DNA of 64,000 bases from Ochotona curzoniae (taxonomy: Eukaryota; Chordata; Mammalia; Lagomorpha; Ochotonidae). The notes beneath the pieces are model-generated. The model did not search any database. It saw nothing but the letters and a program-made list of their open reading frames with translations, and had not been told where the DNA came from. Location: the NCBI RefSeq assembly GCF_017591425.1, contig NW_024466459.1, positions 2,790,001-2,854,000 of the forward strand, written 5' to 3'. Position numbers and translations under genes: made by a program. Shown piece after piece: positions 21,817 to 32,250 of the stretch; position 1 is the stretch's first letter, and each line of letters opens with the position of its first letter.

Positions 21817-22834
21817 CTCAACCTCGCAGAGTGTTACAGACCATCCAGGGGTGAACACGTCCTTACAAACCTGCCTTGAGGAAGACACCGTGGAGAGAGA
21901 CTGCACTGGTAGACTCTGAAAGGCCATGAAGACTGCCCACAGGAGTGCCTGAGCCCAGAGTAGCAATTACAGAGCCAGAGGGATGTTTGTGGGGTGGAAG
22001 CAGTGAGTAAGCTCATTCCAAACCAGCCTCCAGCTGGACAATGCAGAGATGGAACAGGACAGAGAGCTCAGGGCTCAGTCCAGAAGAAACCTCTAGAAAG
22101 TGCTGGAAAGGGAAAGGATCTGCCTTCCACCGAGTCAGGAACTGAGAGGAGACAAAAAGATGGCCTGTCCTCCTGGGTCCTTCCCAGGAGCCTGGCTGGA
22201 GCCCGGGTCCACAGTCACTGGCTCATGCGAGCCCTGTTGGGTCTCCCGTGGGTTTGGGCTGTGTTGAGCTTGGCAGGTAGTAGCACATGGTGTTGGCGGA
22301 ATGTGTGTGTGTAAGACACAAGGCCTGCGTATGAGTCCGGGACTCTGCAGGTGCCCCCTATAACCTCCACAGTGGCACATAGGGCTAGAAACCACTCTTT
22401 AAAATAATTTTAGCTATGTATTTATGCTTTCTTAGTGTGACTATAAAAAGCTCTGAATTACATTCTGTAGCTTGGATCCCACTTAAATTGGACAGTGCTG
22501 ACTTAGAGATCAGCCAAGTAAAACATGTATTTTTCTCTCATTTGATCTGTAAGGTGGCTTCATCTGATTCTGACAAGAATTTATCTTAAAACTTTCCCTC
22601 CCCTCCATTGATATTTTCTGACATGATGAAAACAGCCGAGTGCTTACTTACGGGGAGACCGCTGTGACAAGGGTGCCATCAGAGACCCTTGGATGATGCA
22701 GTGTCCTGTGTCTGGGCTGTGACACGTGCTCCCGGGAGGAGGACTAAGCAAAGGTCACATGGAATCTCCTCACGTTTCTTACAACCTTAGGTGAACTTAC
22801 AAGGATGTCAAAATCAAAGGCTTCATTATGAATT

Positions 22835-22995
22835 TTTTGAAACAGCAACTTTCATACTCTTCGGCAGGAGCATACACAATGTGACTCTGTGGGAAAGCAA
22901 CCTGATTGAGCTTTGAGCATTCACATTTTCCTTGGTCCCAACAACTCCATTTCTGGAAACTGCTGTGAAGGAACACTCAGAGATACTTGCTGACA
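22835..22995 (+). mobile_element. LINE-1 (L1ME-like) 3' relic
   Basis: GAGCATACACAATGTGACTC, TGGGAAAGCAACCTGATTG, CAACAACTCCATTTCTGGAA and AACACTCAGAGATAC follow the order of the non-coding 3' part of old LINE-1 families. Confidence 0.45.
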
Positions 22996-23365
22996 GTTGC
23001 CAAAACACCAACCCACAAGGGAAATGTCACCTGAACTGTGTTCTAAGCATTACAGCCTATGGGACCTCGGTTTTCTGGTGACCGTACATAACCCCTGCAC
23101 ACAAAGGGGTGGAGGGCATGGCACACAGCAGCCCCGGGGAGTGGCTAGATTATCCGAGGTGATGCCCAGCTGCCTTCCCAGGTGGTTCTCCCACCTGCGG
23201 CCCATGGTGGGTACAGAGGGACACTCACTTGGCAACTCTGTGGAGCAGTGGACATACCATGTATTGTAAGCACACACTCATCAACTTGCACACGATGGGT
23301 GAGCTTTCCTGTGTGTGAATTACACTTTGTAGCAGGAGTCCCATCAGGGTCTGTCTTGGACTCAG

Positions 23366-23705
23366 CAGTTAAGATGCTGGCCAGGCTGCCCATGTCCCAC
23401 ACAGGAAGTGTCTGGACTCACTTCCTGCCTCTGTAGCTCCACATTCCAGCTTCCTGCAGTGTAGACCCTGGTAGGCAGCAGGGATGGCTCAAGTGACTTG
23501 AGCAGGATGGCCCTTCACTCCCCCGAGAACTTCATCCAGGTCTCCCGTGAGGGTGGCAGGGATCCAAGTACTTGGACCATCTTCCGCTGACTCCTTTGTG
23601 TGCAAGAATGGAAAGATAGACCAGAGACCGAGGAAAGACTTAATCCCAGCACCCTGATGTGGGCATCCCACATGGTGGCATCACCGTCACCTGCGGAACC
23701 ACAGT
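23366..23705. mobile_element. Two abutting CSINE fragments, opposite orientation
   Basis: About 23,366-23,505 reads as a plus-oriented second-subtype CSINE (GCAGTTAAGATGCTGGCCAG, ATTCCAGCTTCCTGCAGTG, GGGATGGCTCAAGTGACTTG). About 23,505-23,705 reads as a reversed copy (CAGGTCTCCCGTGAGGGTGG, TACTTGGACCATCTTCCGCT, CATCCCACATGGTGGCATCA). Confidence 0.6.
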
Positions 23706-24589
23706 GCCCATCCTCTTGTATTTTAATTCGGCTTTAATTTTTCTAATGGCCACAGCCTATTCAGTTTTTCCAATTCTTCTTTAACAACTTTCTAGAGAGC
23801 TGCCTATATTAGCATAAGCTCCTTATATTCTGTGTTAAAAATTCTTACATCTGTTGCTTTGTTCCACTGTCAATTTGAAGTCAGGTGCTGTCACTTTAAC
23901 ACTGTTTCCAGTCCTTCGTTTTCTCTCCCTGGTTATTTCAAGCACGCTGGGTGGATCTTCTCAATCTTTCCATACTGATCTACAGTCAATTTCTGGAGCT
24001 GCCAACTCTCCCAATGGCCGTCTGTGCTCTCAGGCTGCAGGATGAATCGTGCCCTCGTGTGCTTTGTGATGCTTCTGGTAGGTTCACCTTCTAGAAGGCC
24101 ACTTGTCCTGCAGGAACCCTGCAGGCCTGGGTGTGAGAGGAGCCCTGGAGGGTGTTTGGGATGGATTCTGTGGAGTCCATCATCCAGGGCCGATTTTTAC
24201 ACTAACTTCTTAGCTCACGCTGTGTCCTCCTCGAGGGTGTTGAGGATTTTGACTCTGGGTTGCCTCGGAGCCAGGTACAGCTCAGTCTTCAACCCCTGGC
24301 ATGCTGAAGGAGGCATCTGGGCAGAGCCAGATGCCCTGGCAGCTTGATCAGGGGCTGAGAGTTGGCAAATTTCTAGACTGCCATGCAGAAGTTTCAACAC
24401 CAGCCCCCTCACCAGGGCTCACGGCCCCATGTCTTTCTATCCCCGAGTGGACACTTGCGCTCCAGGTCCATGACCAAAGCCAGCATCCCCAGTGCTCCCT
24501 GGGCCAGCTCTCACACTCAGCACCACTGAACGAGTTCCCTGTGGTAGTTTCTCCTTTCTTAGGGTCACGTTTGTATTTCAAACCCTTGG

Positions 24590-24920
24590 TCAGGGGCAGC
24601 AGGTTAAGCCAATCCGTGAAACCTCAGCACTCCTTCAGAGGGCCAATTCAAGTCCTGGTTGCTCTGTTTTCAATCCAGCTCCCTAACAGGCCTCAGAAGG
24701 CAGCAGAAGGGGTGGCCCAAGCACTTGGGTCTCTGTTTCCCATGTGGGAGACCTGGGTGGAGTTCCAGGCTCCTGGCTTCACCTTGACTCAGCTCAGGTC
24801 CTTGCAACCAAGTTAGGAATGAAGTAGTCAATGGAAGGTAGGAGTGTGTGTGTGTGTGTTTGTGTGTGGTCTCCTTCTCTGTGATTCTTTCAAATAAATA
24901 TAACAAGTCTTAGGGGGAAA
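24590..24920 (+). mobile_element. CSINE
   Basis: CAGCAGGTTAAGCCAATCCG head, TTCAAGTCCTGGTTGCTCTG, CCCATGTGGGAGACCTGGGT, an internal GT run at about 24,846-24,868 and ATTCTTTCAAATAAATATAA tail. Confidence 0.8.
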
Positions 24921-25261
24921 AAAAACAATAACACACCAACTGTTGTTACAGGGACTGCCTTAACAAAGTCAGTGTAACTTAAGCCTATGTTGGTTGCTTC
25001 TCTCCTGGGAAAGTGGCACCCGAGGCCTCTAACCAACGCCCCCCAACCCCAGCCTAGCACTGTGGAGTGCAGATGGGGGAGAGACACCCTCCCCACCTGT
25101 TTGTCAGTGTGCTGAGAACACATGTTCTTCTCCAGTTAGAGCACAAGGACGTGGGACATCTTTTAAAACCTGCATCTGTAATGAATAAGTCAAATGTTTG
25201 GGTGCCTATTCCCTAGACCATACAGGGTAGCGCTGACTCACATGGACATCATATTAGGTAT

Positions 25262-25277
25262 CACACACACACACACA
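25262..25277 (+). repeat. Short (CA)n
   Basis: Eight CA units. Confidence 0.9.
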
Positions 25278-27417
25278 AATTCTAAGGATGCTTGAACACA
25301 AATGGTGGATATGGGTAAGAGATAGGCAAACACTAGGCCACTTCATGCAAGGGACACAGGATTTTGGTGTTTGGGGTCCCTGCCACCAACCCCTTCCTTC
25401 ATCCCCCAGGATGCCAGCGAAGACAGTCTCCACACATGGTCTATGACCGGGGTGGCTGGTGGCAAGTCCCCTCCTCCTCCCTGGAATGGCCTTCCCTATT
25501 GCTCCCCAGGGTGCAGGCCAGCCTGCTCCAGGCTTCACAATGTTCTATTTTTGTCCTCATGATTTCACCGTGTCCCATATAAGCCACCCAGTACAGCACT
25601 CAGTCCCTTGGTTTAATGGCCGGCTGAGCTGGGTCTGCAAAGGCCCAAGTCACGTGGGTTCTCAGGCCCTTTCCCTGGTCACCTTCAGGGCAAGGCCCAA
25701 AGCACAGGGATGGGACCTGGCTGCCACGGGGAGGTTCCAGGTGGGTGCAGCAGGTGGCAAACCCCAGGGAGGGGATGCCGGGCAGATGAAGCTGTGGATA
25801 CAGAAGGTGGTGTCTGCTCTCAGTACCGAAGGTTGTGCAGTGGGTTTTCTCATCACTGCTGCCTTGCTTCTGAGCCCTAGACTCAGCTCCCACTGTACCT
25901 CCTGGCCATCAGGAGCATGAATTCTTCTCTTAACAATTTCATTTCTAGACCTTCATAGTGGTTTTCTGACCACTGTATCCCAAACAGGCTGCACTCACAG
26001 GAGCCTGGTGAAGGAAGTTACAAGGCAGAGGGTGGAACCACAGAGCACAGAAATGTCTGTCAGCCAATGGCAATGACCTTGATCCTCCCTATGGGCCTGT
26101 GTCCCCACTGGATTCCTTCCTGGAGTCTAGGTGCATGGCATTGTGGGCAGTGTGGCCTACCTGACCTATGAGGACCCAGAGGCTGAGAGGACTGCCGTGC
26201 TGGGGAGGTGAGGGCAGGACTTGAACTTGGGCACTCAACCTGTGTTCACCACAGACACTGGAAAACAGTCAGAAGACATGTCCCCCAGAATGTAGGATCG
26301 GAGGTATTCCCAGCTGGGGCTCTCAGCATCACCCCAGGCTGGCTCTACTCCACTCCCCCAGCCTACCCCACCCCTGCCAATTTCCTGGGTGTGGACAGGC
26401 AAAGCAAGATGCCACTGCTGCCTCCTAGCGTCCTTCCTTCTGGGTGCCCAGCCCGAGTACGCCTCTCTGGGTTCCTCCTTCCCTCACAACCACTCCCAAC
26501 CAATGATGTATTCATCAGGAAGGTAAGACAGAATGGAAGAGACCAGCAATGGAGACTGTCTCCTCTGTGTTGTGCCTTCCCTACTTTGCTCCACAGATGT
26601 GGAATGGGTAAAAAAAATGCTGGCTGCAATTTTCATTCTAATTGATTTTGAAACTAGGTGAGCACAGTAGTGCTCGCTTAACCTAGAGCTGATACTGGCT
26701 GGTACTGGGCTTGACAGTGTGCCTGAGAGGGGTGGCCCACAGGTCTAACGCTGGCCTCCCAGTATCTTCCTGTTCCCAGTGGGGCCTGAACTCACATATC
26801 CTGGAGCCCAAGAGGGAGCAGGACAGAATTCAGAGGAGAGGAGCCTGGCAGCCAGGCCAGCGTGACCTCCGACCCATCCTGCTGCCAGGCATGTATCCCC
26901 ACCTGCTTCTGGCTCAGGTGTCTTCAAAGCTTAGCCGAAAGGCAAGTGGTGCAAAGAGCATGATGGGCCAGTGATGCCTCAGTCTGACCCTGTAGAACCT
27001 AGTCCTCAGTGAGGACAGTGACGGAGCTTGGCTCGGGGATGCAGTGAGGTGTGTGGGTCCTGGGGATGTGACTCACAGCATCCTCTGGGGGCACAGCATC
27101 TGCACACCATAGAAGACTGCTTAGCCCACTCATGCTGGGAAACGCTGGGCTACGTACAAGAACCCAGACAGGGAAGGACACGTGCTGTGTGATCATGACG
27201 TTGGGTACCAAGGACAGCCACACAAGGACAAGGCCAGAGACACAGAAAGCCAAGGTCTCACAGGGGAAGGCAAGGGGGGGGGGGTGGTAGAGGTGGTGGC
27301 AAGGGACAGCTTCCTGGGGACAGATCTGCCCTGGATAATGGTGACAGTTGCACAGTGCTGCAATACACTCAATGCCACTGAACTGCCTGGTAAAGATGGC
27401 TTAAAATCAAAGGTAGT

Positions 27418-27775
27418 GGGGTTGGTGTGGTGAGCTGGTATGTTAGTCCTCTGCCTGCGGCACTGGCATCCCATATGATTGCCAGTTCTAGTTCTTCCAG
27501 TCTGGGAAGTTCTTGTCCTGGTTGCTCCACTTTCAAGCCAAATCCCTACCAACGTGTCTGGGAAAGCAGTGAAGGATGGCCCAAATTGTTGGGCCCCTGC
27601 ACCCATGTGGGAGACTCGAAAGAAACTAATGGCATTGGATCAATCTAGCTCTGGCCATTGTGGTCATTTGGCAAGTAAATCAGTGGATGGAAGCTTTCTC
27701 TCTTTCTCTCTCTTTCTCTCCTTCTCTCTGTAACTCTGCCTTTCAGATAAAAATGAATAGATCTTAAAAAAAAGG
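27418..27775 (+). mobile_element. CSINE
   Basis: GTTGGTGTGGTGAGCTGGTA head, GGCATCCCATATGATTGCCA, GGGAAAGCAGTGAAGGATGG, ACCCATGTGGGAGACTCGAA, a TTTCTCTC-rich stretch and TCTGCCTTTCAGATAAAAAT with A-tail. Confidence 0.85.
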
Positions 27776-27778
27776 TAG

Positions 27779-27985
27779 AGGGCCTGGTGTAACAGTCTAA
27801 TGGCTAAAGTCCTCACCTTGCACGTGCTGGGATTCCTTATGGGTGCTGGTTCTAATCTCGGCGGCCCTACTTTCCATCCAGCTTGGCTTGAGGAGTGAAC
27901 CAGCAGATGGAAGATCTTCCTGTCTCTCCTCTCTGTATAACTGACTTTCCAATAAAAGTAAACAAATCTTAAAAACAAATGGTAG
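27779..27985 (+). mobile_element. CSINE with internal deletion
   Basis: Head (GGGCCTGGTGTAACAGTCTA) and tail (TGACTTTCCAATAAAAGTAA plus A-rich end) of the pika-type CSINE are both present, but the element is only ~205 bp: the middle, from the CTTCCCATCCAGC region to the GAGTGAACCAGC region, is missing. Confidence 0.85.
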
Positions 27986-28344
27986 AACTGGTGTTGTGTG
28001 TTACGTTTCTGGATAGAAAGCAGGAAAGGTTGCATGTACTGACCTCAAAGAGGAGAAGCCACCACTCTTTGAAGAGTGTCCCTCCCTTGCCCCACCCACT
28101 CTTTGTCCCTGCACATGCGCCTAGGAAACTGGGAAGAAAGCTAAGTGCTCCACACAGGACAAGCCACAGAGTAACCACACTCAGCTCAGAGTAATTGGGG
28201 CTCCCACTGCAGTGCCCCGTGTCCACTGTCCTTACCCACCTACATGGGCCCATGATCCTACCACTGCACACCAGGGGTCAGCGACCCGCTGCCTCCCAGA
28301 GTGGCAGGAGACAGGCAGTGCCTCAAGGACCCTGAGCAGCTGTC

Positions 28345-28365
28345 ATCAGCACCACGGACACCAAC
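28345..28365 (+). promoter_or_regulatory. RE1/NRSE-like REST binding site
   Basis: The stretch contains TCAGCACCACGGACA, identical to positions 2-16 of the canonical 21-bp RE1, and fits the classic TYAGMRCCNNRGMSAG rule at 15 of 16 positions. Overall 17 of 21 canonical bases match. It lies in the proposed first intron of a neuronal receptor-subunit gene, a typical setting for REST silencing outside the nervous system. Binding is inferred. Confidence 0.5.
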
Positions 28366-28984
28366 CTCCTAGGCAGGAACAGATGCACCAATGGCATGGG
28401 TTTCAGTGACCGTGGAAATGAATGCCACTCAACCAGCAGGCAGGGAGCATGCCCCTGGGTGATGCCCTGGTTGAGTGGGGTGGCTGGGAAGGTGCAAGTG
28501 CTGCTGGCAGAGCTGGGGGCAAGCAGGCTGATGCAGCTTAGCTGGGGATCCCACAGAGGCACAAGCAATGACCCACTACCCTGGAGCATCTGGGAACACT
28601 TCCTGGAAGAGAGGATACCTGAGCTGAACCCATGCCATCACCTGGTTCCTCTCTGGGGAACACTTTTTGTTTTAAATGGAAGGAAGGGTAAGAGAATTCT
28701 GGATGAGTTGTACTTGTGCAAAACATTCTAGTTACATTTCCCTCTGGCAAATTCCAAAGTTGCTGGACAGTGTCAGTAGCCACTGCCTTTGAACAGTGAC
28801 TTTGGGGCCAGTGGTCTCGAAGGACTTGCTGTCATCACACCCCCAGCCATGGGCTTCAGCTGAATCTGCTCAGATGCCAGGGCAGGGAGCAGTGGGCACC
28901 CTGGCCCTGGTGCCAGGAAGTCAGGTCCTCCATGGACAGAAGACCTGTGCCTCCCACTGCTGCTGTCTCCCTTCTACGTGGCCA

Positions 28985-29115
28985 TCATGCACCAACCCCA
29001 TGCAGTAACCATTGTCCATATCTTTCTAAGAGAAAACTAAGATACAATTTCTTGCCCTAGGTCATCTGGAGCAGTGAGGGTCTGAGTCCCACACCCTGGC
29101 TGTCCAAGTTGTAGT
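28985..29115 (-). mobile_element. MIR-like relic, reverse orientation
   Basis: TAAGAGAAAACTAAGATACA, CTTGCCCTAGGTCATCTGGA and GGGTCTGAGTCCCACACC follow the reversed MIR order. Confidence 0.45.
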
Positions 29116-29734
29116 GTGTGGGTGCCAGGGCTGGTAATGGAGAGCTTGGGCTCAGCCCTCCAGCTGGTACCCTAGCCTAGCCAGCTGGAGTCTTCCTTTT
29201 GCCCAGTTGGGGTCCCACACTAGGATGTGGAGCAGGGACAGCTACTGGAGTTGCTGCTCCTTCTAAGCTTGGGGTCCCCTGGCAGCAGCCGATTCCAACA
29301 TTGGTTCATTCCAGTGGCTGCTTGCTTGCCCTACTGACTCAGGGTCTTGCAAGCAACTGGCTCCTTCCCAGGTCAGAGCAGCATCAACCACCTGCCCTCC
29401 ACCCCACCTCAGAGTCCCTCATCCCCCGCTCCACTGCAGCCCTGGGACTAGGGGTTTGTGCTCTGGTCATGGCGGTGACCACTGAGCACATTAGGGCTCT
29501 TGGCCTGAGATCACATTACATCTACCTCTGATCCCAACTTCTTCCTCCTGCCAATCTAACAGGTCTCACTCCCTAAATGTTCAATGACCAGAAAATCAGC
29601 TCCATGAACACAGAGGGTCCCTGAAGGTCCAGAGACCTCCAGAGACAGGCCAGCCTCCTCTCCCCTCCAGGCCTTTCCTGTCCCTAGGTCACAGCTCTTC
29701 TGCCTCAGGGACTGTTCCAGTGGAAGCTTCCCCT

Positions 29735-29870
29735 TAGCACCATGGAGACCAGGGTTCTAATCCCCACTCTGCTGCTCCAGAGCCATGTGGCATGGGGTGG
29801 GTTTACTTTGTATCTCTAAGCCCTGGTTTACCCATCTGTGCAATGGAGACCAGAACACCCACTGCCCAAG
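29735..29870 (+). mobile_element. MIR-like relic
   Basis: CCAGGGTTCTAATCCCCACT, TAAGCCCTGGTTTACCCATC and TGTGCAATGGAGACC are the expected MIR landmarks in order. Confidence 0.55.
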
Positions 29871-30384
29871 ATGATTTATTCTTTTAAATAGATGGTGCAG
29901 TAAGTACCAGATGCTCCCAAAGTTACCGTCAGCTACCAGCTTCTGGAGATGGCCCAAATAGGCAGTCTCCATTTGCTGCCACATGGGACTGAAGCCTGCA
30001 CCCCAGCAGGGTGAGCTGTTGGGTGCCACGTCCCACTCACTGTCTGGCTGTTAATCTGCCTACCACCTGGGCCTTTCTCCAAGAACCCCCTAAACACACC
30101 CCTTGGTCCCAGCTGATTGGCCCAGAAGTAGACATCTGACTTACATGGTCCAATTAGACTCTTCCTCTTGGGGTCATGGTCCTGTGGCTCTTGGCTCTCT
30201 GGGTCCAGTGATGTGTAGCCAGTAGGGACCCTGGCCTCGAAGGGCTGTGTGAGCTGGTGGGTCCTGCCTTATTCCAGCTCCCTGATATCACACTGTGAGA
30301 CCCACTGCCAGGTTCCAGGAAATGCCCGAGCCTCTAATCTACTCCCCTTTCTGCTTGAGCTGCTTTAAGCAGGAGCAGCCCGCA

Positions 30385-30478
30385 GGATTTGACTCCTTAG
30401 AGGCCTAGGTTCAAATCCCAGCTCTGCTGCCTCATTGAACAGGAGACCATGGGCTGTTGGCTAACTTCTGTGTGCGTC
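30385..30478 (+). mobile_element. MIR core relic
   Basis: AGGTTCAAATCCCAGCTCTG followed by CTGCCTCATT and a CTAACTTCTGTG segment. Confidence 0.5.
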
Positions 30479-31619
30479 ACGCTTGTCATTGCGAAAGTTT
30501 TCTTTGCAAACCCACCACTGTGAAACTCTCCCAGGAGTGTCACCAGGGAGGAAGGCTGGGAGACAATGAGCAAGGAACTGGCTCAAGTGGCAATGAGAGG
30601 TGGGCACAGATGTCAGCCCTCCAAGGCTGGGACCTAGCCATCTCACCACAGCCTTGCCCGAGCCTGCCAGGAAGCCATGCTCCCCACTTGTGCTTTGCAG
30701 GTGTCCTCTGCAGACCATTGGCTTCACCCAAGGTCACTGGGGGCTTTGGGGAGCCTAAGGTCCCCTAAACCACATGGGGAACACGGTGCTCTCTTCTGCA
30801 AAGCCACAGCTGAAGCCTCCACATCCTTCCTCAGCTCCTCTGTGGTTAGTGTCAGGTCTACTTTCCAAGAATCACAGCATGGTGAGGTCCAGGGCAAGAA
30901 GGGCTGTGAGACTGTGGGCTGGACAAGCAGGCTCAGGCATCCCTTCACCCCTTGAAACTACAGCATGGAGAACATGGCCCCTGCTGATGCCATTTGCTCA
31001 GGGAATCAAACAGCAGGTACACAGACACCAATGCACCTGTGTGCTTACCAGTTCCATAAGTGTCCTTCCCGGGATCACCCTCATCGCTGTGGCTGCACTC
31101 CCGTGTGGGGAAAGCCATCAGCTGCTTCTCTCTATTCAAGTATGCTTTAAATCCCCATTTACACAGGAACCTGCCAGGTGGGCTAAGTGAGACTCGGACT
31201 TAAGGGACTCAGGATCCTGGGGCTACAAGTGTTGCTAACACAGCCTGTGTCAGATGCACCCATTCAACCACACCGGTCTTCCCTTTGGCTTCAGGCTTAG
31301 CTCCTGGGTCAGGGTCACTGGACAAAAACAGACAGGCTGGTCTTGCAGGCCCAGGGAGGCTAGGACTCAGTGAATCAGCTCCTCCTCTTCGGCCCTCAGC
31401 GAGCGGCCTTTGATTGCCCTTGACCTCCTGCGGCAGTGGTCCCAACCTCACCAGATGGCTCTGGCACAGCTCAGTGGACAGAGGCGCCCATCTAGAACAA
31501 AGGCCTGTGGCTGGGCTGGGCAGGAGGCACAGGTGCCCTGGGGCATCTGGTGGGCACATGTGCAGGAACGGGAGGAAGTGACACAGAGAGGACTGGTTGC
31601 AAGATGTCACCTCGGACAA

Positions 31620-31737
31620 AGTGCACTGGCTGTCTGCAGAGGAAACTGAGCTTGGAGGAAGAGAGTGATCCGTCTAGGGCCATCCAGGTTGGTAAGCAGA
31701 CTGGGCTGGGATTGGAATGGAAATCTGCCTGGCTCCA
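31620..31737 (-). mobile_element. MIR-like relic, reverse orientation
   Basis: AGAGGAAACTGAGCTTGGAG, TCTAGGGCCATCCAGGTTGG and GGATTGGAATGGAAATCTGC follow reversed MIR order. A CSINE begins directly after it. Confidence 0.5.
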
Positions 31738-32047
31738 AAGGTCATATTGTGGCATAGTGAGTTAAGCCCCCACCTGCAACACCAGTATCCCATATGGTTG
31801 CCAGTTCGAGTCCCAGGTGCTGCATTTCTAATCCAGTTAATGAGCCTGAGAAGGCAATTGACAATGACCCAATGTTTGGGTACCTGCAGGCACATGAGAG
31901 ACCCAGATGAAAGTACTATCTCCTGGCTTCAGCCTGGTGCAGCCCTACTATCACAGACATCTGGGGAGGGAACCAGCAGGTAGAATGTCTTTCTTACTGA
32001 AACTGACTTTCAATAAATAAATACATAAATCTTAGGAAAAAAAATCA
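31738..32047 (+). mobile_element. CSINE
   Basis: GTCATATTGTGGCATAGTGA head, AGTATCCCATATGGTTGCCA, ACATGAGAGACCCAGATGAA, GGGAACCAGCAGGTAGAATG and a CTTTCAATAAATAAATACAT tail. Confidence 0.8.
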
Positions 32048-32050
32048 AAC

Positions 32051-32250
32051 AGGGGTGGGCATGCAGCCTGGCAGGTAAGGGACCCAGGTTTGACTGCACC
32101 TTCCTACCAGAGCAGGCCCTGGAAAGCAGTGATGGCCCAAGTAGCTGGGTCCTCAGCATCCTGGGAGATGCACATTGCATCCTGGGCTCCCCGTTTCTGT
32201 CTAGCCCAGCTGCGGGCATTGGAGACATGAACCAGCAGGCGGCAGGGAGC
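32051..32250 (+). mobile_element. CSINE fragment
   Basis: GGGTGGGCATGCAGCCTGGC head, CCCTGGAAAGCAGTGATGGC, GGGCATTGGAGACATGAACC. Truncated at its 3' side; adjacent to the preceding copy. Confidence 0.6.

Noticed and set aside
24517..24540. Second REST-like sequence (TCAGCACCACTGAACGAG)
   Set aside because: Matches only the left half-site; the right half is lost, so it falls short of the rule met at 28,345.
29704..29722. REST-like TTAGCACCATGGAGACC
   Set aside because: Several core mismatches and it borders a MIR relic; too weak to report as a site.
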